Shown here piece by piece: positions 26,270 through 35,523 of a DNA stretch of 64,000 nucleotides. A model generated the notes under the pieces. That model had not been told where the DNA came from and did not search any database. It worked only from the letters and a program-made list of their open reading frames with translations. Positions within the stretch are counted from its first letter, which is position 1. Every line of letters begins with the position of its first letter. A program made the translations under genes and the position numbers. The DNA comes from Fimbriimonadia bacterium (lineage in GTDB: Bacteria > Armatimonadota > Fimbriimonadia > Fimbriimonadales > Fimbriimonadaceae), in assembly GCA_030427425.1 (NCBI GenBank), contig JAUICQ010000001.1:110665-174664 (forward strand). Reading direction: 5' to 3'.

Positions 26270-27523
26270 ATGCAGAATCAGAATCTGGTAAGAGTACCTT
26301 TTGATAGAAATTGCTTAGATCTTGAAATAGATCCTGTAAATATTGTGCATCAATTACCACTGAACAAAACTTCCCCCTGGCAGAGTTATGGTGGTGCTAC
26401 AAAAAATCACCCCTGCAAATTAAATCCTAAAAAACTAGTTCTAAATATTGATAAACCTTTTCATTCAATTAAAAAAATACATATTGTTGGCGTATTTGCT
26501 TTATGGGGAAATGAATCCATAGAGAAGCTGAACTTTCCAGGAGCTGTTATACAGGGTCTGTTAGACAGTGAAGAAGTATACTTGTTAGAACTTATCAGAG
26601 GCATACATTACACAGATAGTACCGATCAAACTAAAGGCATTAGACTTCATGGAGATAGAACTTCTTTAGAATATATAGATACTATCGAATATGCTGGAAA
26701 AAAACATAGGATTGATGTGTTAAGTATAGACTTAACTTCAGACCCTAAAGTGATGGATACTATTATATTTCGAAATCTGGGTATTCCTGCAAGCTTTCTA
26801 ATCTTTGATGTTTTTATTGAAGCAAGCGGAAAATCATGTCCATTTCACTCTCATTCCAATGCTATCCCCTTGCATGAAGTAACAACCTATATCCGTATGG
26901 GAGACAAAGATAATTTTAATAAAGCATTGAATCAACTTTTAACTAGTATACAAAATATTAGAAGTGCAAACCATGATCTGATGTTAGATGAAGCCCGCGG
27001 ACTTGCATTGATGTTTATTTCCTTGGTTAGTACCGCACTATTAGAGTTAGGTGCACCAAGATCTATCCATAAAGTTCAACTAGAAGCTGCCAGACAGCTT
27101 GAAAAACATAAAGATATAACCCACATCGCGGAATATGCTAAAGAGATTATTAATCAATTAACAGCGAAATTATTTGATAAATCGGAATCCACAGGCGATC
27201 CAATCATTGATAAGTGTATTGAATACATTAAAAAAATGTACTCACAAGATATCAATGATGATAACATGGCCAACTTATTAAATATTAGCACCTCACATTT
27301 CCGATTTTTATTTAAAAAATGTATAGGGATTCCATACCAGAAATATTTAAATGCCTATAGACTAGAAAAAGCTAGAAATTTAATAATCAGCTCCGATTTA
27401 TCTATTAGCGAAATCAGCAATCTTACAGGTTATGTAACAATGGGAAACTTCTGTAGAGCTTTTAAACAGAGATTCCATGTTTCAGCTACCGCTCTAAGAG
27501 ATTCAGTATTAAGAAATAGGTAA
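26270..27523 (+). CDS. AraC-family regulator with unusual beta-rich N-terminal sensor
   Basis: 417 residues. The C-terminal double helix-turn-helix (about 305-410) has the family motifs LLNISTSHFRFLFKKCIG and YRLEKARNLI, then ISEISNLTGYVTMGNFCRAF. The N-terminal ~185 residues look like a beta-sandwich (FHSIKKIHIVGVFALWGNES, then LSIDLTSDPKVMDTIIFRN and SFLIFDVFIE), resembling galactose-binding/NPCBM-like folds rather than the usual cupin; this is inference from the strand pattern. A helical linker (200-300) follows. It sits 31 bp after wzz in the same direction and before the sugar-modifying genes. It may sense a carbohydrate and control the cluster. Confidence 0.85.
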   Translation: MQNQNLVRVPFDRNCLDLEIDPVNIVHQLPLNKTSPWQSYGGATKNHPCKLNPKKLVLNIDKPFHSIKKIHIVGVFALWGNESIEKLNFPGAVIQGLLDSEEVYLLELIRGIHYTDSTDQTKGIRLHGDRTSLEYIDTIEYAGKKHRIDVLSIDLTSDPKVMDTIIFRNLGIPASFLIFDVFIEASGKSCPFHSHSNAIPLHEVTTYIRMGDKDNFNKALNQLLTSIQNIRSANHDLMLDEARGLALMFISLVSTALLELGAPRSIHKVQLEAARQLEKHKDITHIAEYAKEIINQLTAKLFDKSESTGDPIIDKCIEYIKKMYSQDINDDNMANLLNISTSHFRFLFKKCIGIPYQKYLNAYRLEKARNLIISSDLSISEISNLTGYVTMGNFCRAFKQRFHVSATALRDSVLRNR

Positions 27524-27573
27524 ACCTGTTTAATATACTATATTTGTATTTTCTTCTTGCCGACAATTATACT

Positions 27574-29829
27574 ATGTATTTTCCGAATTCTTATGAAGAA
27601 TATATGATAGATCCGTCTAGAAGAAGGCCGAAGTCGTCTAATTTGCTTGGGATGTTAATGCCAGAAAACGCAGGAAATATTCTAGATATTGGCCTAGGAA
27701 ACGGTGAAGATTTATATCATTGGAAATATAGAACCGAGAACAATATCGAGATATGGGGATTAGATTTAAAAGAGAAAGAGAATAAATTAAACCTAGATAG
27801 CTTGTATAAACAAGGAGTGATAGATATCCAGGGTAATATAGATATCGAATTGCCAGACAATTATTTTGACTGTATTGCGGTTAAGAATACTCTCGAGTAT
27901 TTACAGGATCCTATTAGTTTTTTAAATGTAATATCAAAAAAGCTTAAAACTGGAGGAGTTCTTTTGTTGAGTTATGCGAATTTTAGCAACGTAGTATCTC
28001 TTTCTAAGTTGTTATCTGGATACATGGATAGAGGATATGCTATTGATGATAATAGTGAATTATTTGTTAGGAATAGACTTAGCCCACTGCACATCAGTAA
28101 TTTATTAGCAGAGATTGGTTTTCAAATTGGCACTCATTATCCAGAACACATTTTCTCTAGCTCTAAATATTATAAGTTTTTCTCTTGGCTAGAGAAGGTA
28201 GGGTTGAAGAATTTCAATAATATATCCATTAGTTCTTTTAATTTATCATATATAAAAGTTAGTTCATGTACTGGAACTGCACAGACTTTGGTTTCAAATC
28301 AGATATCTGATGAAAAAATGTACCAGGATTTGAGTGCATTGCTTCAAAAGAAGAATATACAATCGAATGACAGAGTGCTAGTAATTGTAAATAAAGAATT
28401 TTATGAAGAAAATGTTAAATTTGATAACAGTGTTGTTAAAATTATTTCAGCAGATAAGTTGATACAGAATAGCACTGTTGCCAATTCACAAGAATATAAT
28501 CATATTATTGCCTACCATGCTATAGATAAAGTAATTAATCCAAGCTATGTACTAAACATAATTAGATCCATGCTTACAGATAATGGAGAATTAACTGTTA
28601 TCAATATGAATGCTAGTTATTGGAAACGAGTTTTAAAGTTTGCTTTTATCAATGAAATACCAGTAAATAAATTTTCTCATAATGAACTAAACTCTATGTT
28701 GTTTACTAAATATTCTTTAAAGCGAATTTTAAAGAATTCTGGGTTCGATAACATCAATTATACAGAAGAGGCTAATCTACCAGCTGATAGTAAAAATATT
28801 ATAAAAGACATAGGAAACTTATTTGATATCCATAAACAGGAAAACAGTGCACTCTTAAGCAATTTATCGGAAGAAAATATTATTGTATCTTGCAATAAAA
28901 ACACTGCCCAAATTAAAAATCATAATCTGACTCCATTATCCTTACTTTATTTTTCTAGAGAAGAGAATGATTTAAATATTAACAAATTTATTAATCAGCT
29001 TCCAGTAAATTCGGATATAACATTAGTGGTTAATGATAATGAATCCTGTCTTTCAGCAGCCGATCTGCTTTCTAAGCAATTTAGGATTAAGATTCTTCAT
29101 GTTAAAGATAATAACATGAAAGAAATTATGGAAGAATTTTTAAATTTTTCTTCACATAATTATTTTCTTATCCTAAATTCAAATGTTAGTTTTAATGAAT
29201 CGGTATTGGTTAACACTTACGGATTAGCTTATAAAAGCAATATAGATGTGATGCTTCCAATTAGTAGTTATGAACTAGAGTACAATAAAGACTTTTACAT
29301 GCCTAAATGGATTGATGGTAGCTGGAGTATCGATAGGTTAGATGAACTATTTAGTAGTTTATATAGCAATAATCTATACCATTATAACGGGTTAGGTTCT
29401 GATAATTTCTTAGTAAGAAGAGATGTCTTCCAAAATGCACTATTAGAAATTAATTCATTATCATCTACGTTGTGGTCTTTGGAGTTGTTTGATGTTTTTA
29501 GACGTCAAGAAAGAAATATTATTCAAAACACTGGCTCTATATTAGATGTTAAGAATTTCAGTAGAATTAATATTCATTCTAAACTTAATGATAGAAAATC
29601 TTTTATTGATAATTCAAAAGAAGTGTATGATAAATTTGCTGCATTATACGCACCTCGGGATATAGTACAACTAATAGGATGCCCAGAGTCTGATATTCTA
29701 TATAATATTAAGGATCATTGGGAGCAGATGCTAAAAAATCAGTTGACAGAAGATGCTAATAAAGAATTAAATTTAAGTGTTCCCGGCAGGTCTTCGATTA
29801 TCAGTGATGTTATTTCAGTGCGGGGTTAA
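27574..29829 (+). CDS. Fused SAM methyltransferase / glycosyltransferase-like protein
   Basis: 751 residues from ATG 27574 (the reading from TTG 27544 adds ten residues with no ribosome site). Domain 1 (about 30-210) is a class I methyltransferase with LDIGLGNGE at 37-45 and FDCIAVKNTLEYLQDP. Domain 2 (about 245-420) is a second, degenerate methyltransferase-like fold (YNHIIAYHAIDKVINPSYVL, then GELTVINMNASYWKR) with no glycine loop. Domain 3 (about 440-660) has the alternating pattern and acidic segment of a GT-A glycosyltransferase (DITLVVNDNESCLSAAD, NYFLILNSNVSFNES) with the usual DxD replaced by NSN. The two degenerate domains may bind rather than catalyse. It lies within the polysaccharide region and probably modifies a glycan. 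Confidence 0.75.
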   Translation: MYFPNSYEEYMIDPSRRRPKSSNLLGMLMPENAGNILDIGLGNGEDLYHWKYRTENNIEIWGLDLKEKENKLNLDSLYKQGVIDIQGNIDIELPDNYFDCIAVKNTLEYLQDPISFLNVISKKLKTGGVLLLSYANFSNVVSLSKLLSGYMDRGYAIDDNSELFVRNRLSPLHISNLLAEIGFQIGTHYPEHIFSSSKYYKFFSWLEKVGLKNFNNISISSFNLSYIKVSSCTGTAQTLVSNQISDEKMYQDLSALLQKKNIQSNDRVLVIVNKEFYEENVKFDNSVVKIISADKLIQNSTVANSQEYNHIIAYHAIDKVINPSYVLNIIRSMLTDNGELTVINMNASYWKRVLKFAFINEIPVNKFSHNELNSMLFTKYSLKRILKNSGFDNINYTEEANLPADSKNIIKDIGNLFDIHKQENSALLSNLSEENIIVSCNKNTAQIKNHNLTPLSLLYFSREENDLNINKFINQLPVNSDITLVVNDNESCLSAADLLSKQFRIKILHVKDNNMKEIMEEFLNFSSHNYFLILNSNVSFNESVLVNTYGLAYKSNIDVMLPISSYELEYNKDFYMPKWIDGSWSIDRLDELFSSLYSNNLYHYNGLGSDNFLVRRDVFQNALLEINSLSSTLWSLELFDVFRRQERNIIQNTGSILDVKNFSRINIHSKLNDRKSFIDNSKEVYDKFAALYAPRDIVQLIGCPESDILYNIKDHWEQMLKNQLTEDANKELNLSVPGRSSIISDVISVRG

Positions 29830-29861
29830 TTAAGTGAACATAAGCAGAGTAGGTAAGTGAA

Positions 29862-31436
29862 GTGACAAAATTAAATGAAAAATCCAATCAGAATAGTAGT
29901 AGTCCCAAGCTAGTAGCAATGCTCATTGTAAGAAATGAGGCACATAGATATTTAAAAGAATGTCTGGATCATCTGGATAGGTATGTCGATAAAATGCTCA
30001 TAATAGATGATGCTAGCACAGATCATACTCCAGAGATCTGTGAGTCCTATGATAAAGCAGTAGTTATCAAGCTAGAAAATTCGATGTTTGAGAATGAGGT
30101 AGAGTTAAGAAAGTTGGCATGGAAGCATGCTGCCGATTTAAATCCAGAGTGGATTCTGGCTATCGATGCTGATGAAATTTTTGAGGATGCTATTATCGAT
30201 AGTATTCCGGGCATGTTGGAATCAGATGAATATCAGGCATATGCCTTCCGACTGTACGATTTCTGGGGATGTAAAGATAAATATCGAGAAGATGCATCCT
30301 GGCAGGCCCATCACTACTATAAAACATTTTTAGTTAAATATACCGCAGATAACCCTGAATGGATTAATGCACCTAAGCACTGTGGAAGATTTCCTATCAA
30401 CTATACTACTAATTTAAAAACATACTATTCTGATATAAGGGTAAAGCATTATGGATGGGCCGATCCGGTAGATATTTTAAGAAAGTACGACTATTATATG
30501 AAAGAAGATGGAGATGGTAAATATGGATCTCTCCAGCAATATAGATCAATCCTCGATGAAAATCCTAATCTGATACAGTGGAAAGAGTCTTTAGGTGAAA
30601 ATGCAAAGATACTGATAGGCTCTGTGGTACATAAAGATCCGGTAGTATTAGCAGAATTTATCAATTCACTCTTGAAACTAGACACTAATAATCTTAACGT
30701 ATCATATCTTTTTATAGACGATAACACAGATAATGTTTCGTCAGGATTATTAGAATTATTTTCTCGAAAGAAAAAAAATGTTGAGATAATTAAAATACCT
30801 CAAGATGAAACAAGAAAAGAGAAAGACTCTCTTGATGAAGAATGGAATTGGAATAAAGAGTTTCGCGTTGCTGAATTAAAGAATATGATTATTAATAAAG
30901 CAAAAAGAGACGAATTTGATTATCTTCTATTAATTGATGCTGATATTTTGTTATACACTAGATCTCTGAAGCATCTTATTGCTTGTGATAAGCCTATTAT
31001 TTCAGAAATTATATGGGATGCTAGAAATAAAGAACCTCAAGTATGGTTTTATGATGAAAAATTAAGATACTGGATAGGGAACTACGAAAAACCTTCTGAA
31101 CAAGAGATTAAAGCTAGAAAAGAGCACATGATTGAAACACTTAGCCTGCCTGGTACCATCCAAGTAGGAGGTGTGGGGGCTTGTACATTTTTACGCAAAG
31201 ACGCATTAAATTATCCGATACACTTCCACAGAATTCCTAATCTATCATTCAATAGCGAAGATGTCCATTTTTCTGTAAGAGCTAGTGCACTGGGAATTCC
31301 GCTATACGTGGATACTATATTGCCAGCATTTCATATTTATAACTATTCTGAGCAGAAAGAGCTAATCAACGATTATAAGAGGGAAGCTGGGATTATAAGC
31401 AAAATTGATACTGAGGCTGTTATAGAGCAGTCATAA
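29862..31436 (+). CDS. Glycosyltransferase with two tandem GT-A domains
   Basis: 524 residues, start GTG 29862 with AGGT upstream. Domain 1 (about 17-220) is a GT2 fold: LVAMLIVRNEAHRYLKECL, nucleotide-site IDDASTD at 48-54 and catalytic-metal IDADEIF near 106-112. Domain 2 (about 245-490) restarts with ILIGSVVHKDP, FIDDNTDN and a DxD LLIDADIL near 364, like Anp1/GT-A type enzymes. Both nucleotide sites look intact, so it could add two sugars in sequence. No membrane helix is seen; it is probably cytoplasmic or peripheral. It follows the fused methyltransferase by 32 bp and is likely in the same operon. Confidence 0.88.
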   Translation: MTKLNEKSNQNSSSPKLVAMLIVRNEAHRYLKECLDHLDRYVDKMLIIDDASTDHTPEICESYDKAVVIKLENSMFENEVELRKLAWKHAADLNPEWILAIDADEIFEDAIIDSIPGMLESDEYQAYAFRLYDFWGCKDKYREDASWQAHHYYKTFLVKYTADNPEWINAPKHCGRFPINYTTNLKTYYSDIRVKHYGWADPVDILRKYDYYMKEDGDGKYGSLQQYRSILDENPNLIQWKESLGENAKILIGSVVHKDPVVLAEFINSLLKLDTNNLNVSYLFIDDNTDNVSSGLLELFSRKKKNVEIIKIPQDETRKEKDSLDEEWNWNKEFRVAELKNMIINKAKRDEFDYLLLIDADILLYTRSLKHLIACDKPIISEIIWDARNKEPQVWFYDEKLRYWIGNYEKPSEQEIKARKEHMIETLSLPGTIQVGGVGACTFLRKDALNYPIHFHRIPNLSFNSEDVHFSVRASALGIPLYVDTILPAFHIYNYSEQKELINDYKREAGIISKIDTEAVIEQS

Positions 31437-31509
31437 AGTTTACATTTACTTAATAAATATGATTTTATGCCAATAATTATACTTATAGTATTATTTACGG
31501 ATAATCGTT

Positions 31510-32463
31510 ATGACTGAGATTCTTTCAAAAAGAAAAAAACGCAAGCCTGCTATAGTAATTACAAGATTTACCAATGAAGAGTATTTAATGCCTTGGTGGA
31601 TACAGCATCACGTGCAACTTTTCGACCACGGTATTATGATAGATTGTGGATCGAAAGATAATACTGCAGATATCGTTAAAGAGTATGCGCCTAACTGGGA
31701 GATTGTACGGCATGACGACAAAGAGTTTTTTGTTAGGGACGATATTCAAGAAGGAATGGACTATGAAAGACTCTATCCAGGTTGCTGGAAAATGACCATG
31801 AATCCTTCAGAGTTTTTTTGCACCAGAAACATGGATGCACTTCTTTCATCTCTAGAAGCCGATGGGGTAATGGCTTATGCTCCTCATGGGATAAATATGG
31901 CTGATCCTCCAGGAGTTTATGATGCTGACGAATTAACCTATGATAAACCGCTCGTAGCGCAGAGGTACCATGGATATTTTGAAAAAGATAGAACTAGGTC
32001 GTCACGATTCACTTTTACTTATCCTGGTATAGAAAGATACCGCAGTAGAGTATTGCACTGTTTCGAGGATGGTAATTTCAAAGATCCTAAGCTGTGCGGG
32101 AACGGGATCCACTACTTAGGGTATCCGTTTTCATTTCCTATGGCAGATGCTTTAATATTATGGTTTGTATACAGTCCGTGGACGGATGCTATCATACAGA
32201 GAAGATTAAATCAGTATTATTATATGCCAGAGAAGTCTCGGGCTAGGTGTCCGTATCCAAAGGATTATGCTACATTAGAGCGGGATGTAGAAATGGAACT
32301 ATATGATACTGTAGATCTAAGAACGAAGAAAGAGTATCAGCACATTTTCGGATCGTGGCCCTTTAATGATAATCTGGACAATAAACACAGGCATGCAGAT
32401 TTCAATTCAAATCAGAATATTTTTGTGGCTAGAGGATCGGAGGAATCTCTTGTAGGGATCTAA
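31510..32463 (+). CDS. Glycosyltransferase family 2-like (Glyco_tranf_2_4 / GT92-like)
   Basis: 317 residues. The opening AIVITRFTNEEYLMPWWIQH and the nucleotide-site analogue IDCGSKDNTADIV match the Glyco_tranf_2_4 family, in which the first Asp of the usual DDGS is replaced. PSEFFCTRNMD occupies the place of the DxD. The C-terminal part is rich in Tyr/Trp/Pro (GYPFSFPMADALILWFVYSP), suggesting acceptor binding. It lies 73 bp after the tandem glycosyltransferase and ends the polysaccharide block. The donor and acceptor are unknown. Confidence 0.8.
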   Translation: MTEILSKRKKRKPAIVITRFTNEEYLMPWWIQHHVQLFDHGIMIDCGSKDNTADIVKEYAPNWEIVRHDDKEFFVRDDIQEGMDYERLYPGCWKMTMNPSEFFCTRNMDALLSSLEADGVMAYAPHGINMADPPGVYDADELTYDKPLVAQRYHGYFEKDRTRSSRFTFTYPGIERYRSRVLHCFEDGNFKDPKLCGNGIHYLGYPFSFPMADALILWFVYSPWTDAIIQRRLNQYYYMPEKSRARCPYPKDYATLERDVEMELYDTVDLRTKKEYQHIFGSWPFNDNLDNKHRHADFNSNQNIFVARGSEESLVGI

Positions 32464-32471
32464 TCTAACTA

Positions 32472-32492
32472 AAGTATTTTAATTGAATACTT
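32472..32492. terminator. Compact hairpin over the dnaX stop codon region
   Basis: AAGTATT (32472-32478) pairs with AATACTT (32486-32492), followed by a T-rich stretch. It would end transcription of the plus-strand glycosyltransferase while lying across the 3' end of dnaX on the other strand. Confidence 0.55.
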
Positions 32493-34131
32493 CTTTTATT
32501 TTGTTATAAAGATTGCTGCCAGTTAGAGGAACCTCATAATGGATTTCTGATGTATTCTCATTATTCAGACAATTTTTTTTTTGAATAAACTCTATACTGT
32601 AATCTTTACCTGAAATAGAAGCGAGTTCTTCTTTTATTGTCTGAACTAATTTTGGCTTGGAATTTACCCAGTCTACATCAATGTTTCTTGAAAACCCTAT
32701 CGTCACACTGTTATCGTTTACGCTATCAACGTGAGATTTAGTAAGTCTTGCATGAGCGGCTTTAGATATATTTTCGAAGTTTTTAACTAATAAGTTCCAT
32801 GCTTCATTAATATTAGTCTTATCACTTTTACTTGAAGTAGTCTCTTTTGTTTTTTTGTTACTTACGTTTGCATTGATATTATTTTCTACAGTAATGTTCT
32901 CACTGGTTGGCTTACTCTTAGCTTCTGTATTCACTGTAGATAGAGCGGTATGCTCTGTGGTTACTTTTTTAGGTTCGGTAGCACTAGATAACGAGAGAGA
33001 TATTTTTTGTAAATTAGCTTCCAGCCATATTGACGGAAGCGTTACGTCTCTCAAAGGCTTGCTTAAATCTGTAAGTTGGCATCTAATGCGTATCAATTCA
33101 CCTGCGATATCTTTTCTAGATTCTAGTAACGATGTAGTTGTTAAAATTAAGTTATCTAAGATTGTTTTCGGATCCTTGCCTGATGTATAAAGATTATTTA
33201 TTTCTTTACTGATATCGGTTAAAGATTCAATTGTATTAGGATGTACTAGTAAATCTATAATTTTAGATAAAGAACTTTCATCAATAAGATCTAACTGATT
33301 ATATATAATAGAGGGAGTAATGGTCATATCTTCAGATAAAGCCATTGCTTGTTGTAGGAAATTTAGAGCATCACGGAATCCACCATCGGATGCTTTAGCT
33401 ATTGCTTCAACGGCAGAATCTTCGCAAGTGTATCCTTCTTTATCTAAAATATATCTAATTCTGTCTACAAGAATCGGGATAGTTGCTCTATGGAAGTTAT
33501 ACTTCTGACACCTAGACCTAATAGTAAGTGGTACTTTATGATATTCTGTCGTAGCTAGAATAAAAATAATATGTTGCGGAGGTTCTTCTATTGTTTTTAA
33601 TAAGGCATCAAAGGCTTTACTGGAAAGATCGTGCACCTCATCTATGATAAATATCTTATAGCGAGATACTGTTGGGAGATAGTTGGTAACTTGTAATATA
33701 TGCTCCCTAATATTATCTACCCCCGATTCACTTGCTGCATCGAATTCTAATACGTCCATGGATGAACCGGTTGTTATAGATTGGCAAGAAGCGCACTGGT
33801 TGCAAGGATTATAGTTTATTAAATTTTCACAGTTTAAAGCTTTTGCTAAAATTCTCGCAGTAGAAGTTTTTCCTGTTCCACGCGGACCTGTAAATAGATA
33901 AGCATGTGAAATTAAATTCTTTTTTAATGCATTCTGAAGACCAGATTTAATGATATCCTGACCCATTAGCTCATCGAAACTCTGGCTTCTATATTTTCTG
34001 TATAAAACGCTAGATTTTTGTCTACCGACACTGCTTTTATCTGTTTCCAATGCAGTGTTTTCTAGCTTAGGTTTATCTAATAACTGTACTATATCTGATT
34101 TATCTAAAACATTGGTGTCGGCTGGCGTCAT
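32479..34131 (-). CDS. dnaX: DNA polymerase III subunit gamma/tau
   Basis: Clamp-loader ATPase of 550 residues. Walker A GPRGTGKT is at 82-89, a four-cysteine zinc module (CENLINYNPCNQCASC) near 102-117, Walker B IIDEVHDL, and the sensor region ATTEYHKVPLTIRSRCQKY. Domain III follows (to about 370), then a low-complexity linker and a C-terminal domain (about 445-550). About 42 residues precede the usual start of homology (LYRKYRSQSFDELMGQ), an unusual N-terminal extension; no better start codon was found. A run of seven A residues at codons 426-428 could allow a -1 shift to a stop eight codons on, giving a gamma-like 434-residue form. A run of ten A residues occurs near codon 517. The 3' end meets the opposing glycosyltransferase gene. 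Confidence 0.96.
   Translation of the reverse strand: MTPADTNVLDKSDIVQLLDKPKLENTALETDKSSVGRQKSSVLYRKYRSQSFDELMGQDIIKSGLQNALKKNLISHAYLFTGPRGTGKTSTARILAKALNCENLINYNPCNQCASCQSITTGSSMDVLEFDAASESGVDNIREHILQVTNYLPTVSRYKIFIIDEVHDLSSKAFDALLKTIEEPPQHIIFILATTEYHKVPLTIRSRCQKYNFHRATIPILVDRIRYILDKEGYTCEDSAVEAIAKASDGGFRDALNFLQQAMALSEDMTITPSIIYNQLDLIDESSLSKIIDLLVHPNTIESLTDISKEINNLYTSGKDPKTILDNLILTTTSLLESRKDIAGELIRIRCQLTDLSKPLRDVTLPSIWLEANLQKISLSLSSATEPKKVTTEHTALSTVNTEAKSKPTSENITVENNINANVSNKKTKETTSSKSDKTNINEAWNLLVKNFENISKAAHARLTKSHVDSVNDNSVTIGFSRNIDVDWVNSKPKLVQTIKEELASISGKDYSIEFIQKKNCLNNENTSEIHYEVPLTGSNLYNKIKEVFN
32828..32856 (-). other. Candidate frameshift/slippage site in dnaX
   Basis: On the coding strand the frame is AAC AAA AAA ACA. 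A -1 slip within the seven A residues (32850-32856) reads seven further codons after AAA AAA and then TAA at 32828-32830. The truncated product would be 434 residues; E. coli gamma is 431. The heptamer is not a perfect X XXY YYZ site, so transcriptional slippage is the more likely mechanism if any. No Shine-Dalgarno-like stimulator was identified. Confidence 0.35.
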
Positions 34132-34208
34132 AATCTTTAATACTCTGGGTTATTGAATCTAAATTTGGTGTAAGTTTTTTACTATATCTAGCACGCATTA
34201 TTAATGCC

Positions 34209-34277
34209 CTTATATTAGAATAATACCATTAATATAAGCGTGTAAGCCTTACTTAATGCCTATTTAAAGGCCTACAC
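34209..34277. terminator. Two adjacent inverted repeats downstream of the flotillin operon
   Basis: CTTATATTA (34209-34217) pairs with TAATATAAG (34230-34238). GTGTAAGCC (34240-34248) pairs with GGCCTACAC (34269-34277) with one mismatch. They lie just after the last flotillin gene on the minus strand and before the dnaX start, so they may terminate the operon. The T-run is weak. Confidence 0.45.
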
Positions 34278-34288
34278 TCTCTTAGTAT

Positions 34289-35521
34289 TTACTTCTTTTC
34301 TTGCATCCATTTAATAACATCAAAACCATAGGAGGTTTTTAATGTTTCAGCTAAAGATAAAAGGTTATTGCTCAAGCTTCCCGATTGCTGAGAACCGGAA
34401 TCTAATAGAGTTACAGATTCTATATCCATTTCCGGAAGCGATTTCACAAATGTTTCAGTTATAGGGAGTAGCTTCTGTTGCATTATTATTGGAATCCCGT
34501 TTTCACCGTATTTTTTGCTTTCTTTAGCTATTGAAATCATCGCCTCACTTCTAGCTTTTCCTTGTTCTATAATTGGTAGACTATTGGCTTTTGCGTTTAA
34601 TACCGCTGCTTCATAATTTGCTTTGGAAGGCAATATTCTATCTGCATTAAGTTGTCTTTTTACTTGCTCAACCCTAGCTTTTTGAAAATCTATTTCAGCC
34701 TCTACTTTCGCGATCTCTGCTTCAACCCCTGCTTTTGCTTCTGCTATAAGAGCTTCACGTTTAGATATTGCATCGATAATTTTCTGGTTAGCCTGTGCTT
34801 CTGCTATGTTTCTTTCTGCGTCTACTTGTGCCGTAACTTCTTTTTCTAAGTTTTCAGAATTACGTATTTTAGCATCTGCATGAGTAGTAGCTTCACGAAT
34901 TTTAGCGCTCGCCAATGCTTGAGCGTTTTTAATTCTACCAATTGAGTTTAGGTATTGTACATCATCATGAATGTGTTGAATCTTAAGATTATCTACTACA
35001 AATCCCAACTCAAGCATATCTTTTTCTGCTTCAGCTACTAGTTTATTCGCAAAGAGTATTCTATCGCTATTTACTTCTTCGGGGGTAAGGGTCGCCAATA
35101 CTCCACGCAGACTCCCTTCTAAAGTGGCTCTGGCTATATCAACAATTTCTTCTCGGGTCTTATCCAGCAATCGTTCTATAGCATGGTTTAAGACTGGTTC
35201 ATATCCAGCAATTTTTACATTTGCTACTCCTTCAACATGTAGTGGTATACATCCCTTAGAATAAGCATTTTTAGCTTTTAAATCTATAATCATGTTTGTG
35301 ATATCTAGCTTATCAACTCGTTCTATGAGAGGAATGAGAACGGCCATGCCGCCTTTAATTATTCGATAGCCATATATTTTCTCACCAACCTTTCTTCTCG
35401 ATCCAGAAAATACTAGCACCTCATTAGGTGAACATATGAACACTAAATTTCGTAAGGCGAATAAACTTATTAAAATTACAAAAAATAGTATTATGAATAA
35501 AAATGTAAAGACTCCTGACAT
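34289..35521 (-). CDS. Flotillin-like SPFH/band-7 protein (second of pair)
   Basis: 410 residues. An N-terminal membrane helix (about 5-25) is followed by the SPFH domain (about 28-190; FICSPNEVLVFSGSRRK and RATLEGSLRGVLATLTPEEV). A long Ala/Glu/Lys coiled coil (about 200-300; AEAKAGVEAEIAKVEAEIDF) and a C-terminal oligomerisation segment follow. Flotillins assemble large membrane rings that organise lipid microdomains; the catalytic role is nil. It starts 2 bp after the upstream SPFH gene ends, so translation is coupled. Sequence differences between the two copies suggest they form hetero-oligomers. Confidence 0.92.
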   Translation of the reverse strand: MSGVFTFLFIILFFVILISLFALRNLVFICSPNEVLVFSGSRRKVGEKIYGYRIIKGGMAVLIPLIERVDKLDITNMIIDLKAKNAYSKGCIPLHVEGVANVKIAGYEPVLNHAIERLLDKTREEIVDIARATLEGSLRGVLATLTPEEVNSDRILFANKLVAEAEKDMLELGFVVDNLKIQHIHDDVQYLNSIGRIKNAQALASAKIREATTHADAKIRNSENLEKEVTAQVDAERNIAEAQANQKIIDAISKREALIAEAKAGVEAEIAKVEAEIDFQKARVEQVKRQLNADRILPSKANYEAAVLNAKANSLPIIEQGKARSEAMISIAKESKKYGENGIPIIMQQKLLPITETFVKSLPEMDIESVTLLDSGSQQSGSLSNNLLSLAETLKTSYGFDVIKWMQEKK

Positions 35522-35523
35522 TA

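Noticed and set aside
27544-27573. TTG start for the methyltransferase fusion
   Set aside because: No ribosome site and no homologous residues before the ATG at 27574, though I cannot exclude it.
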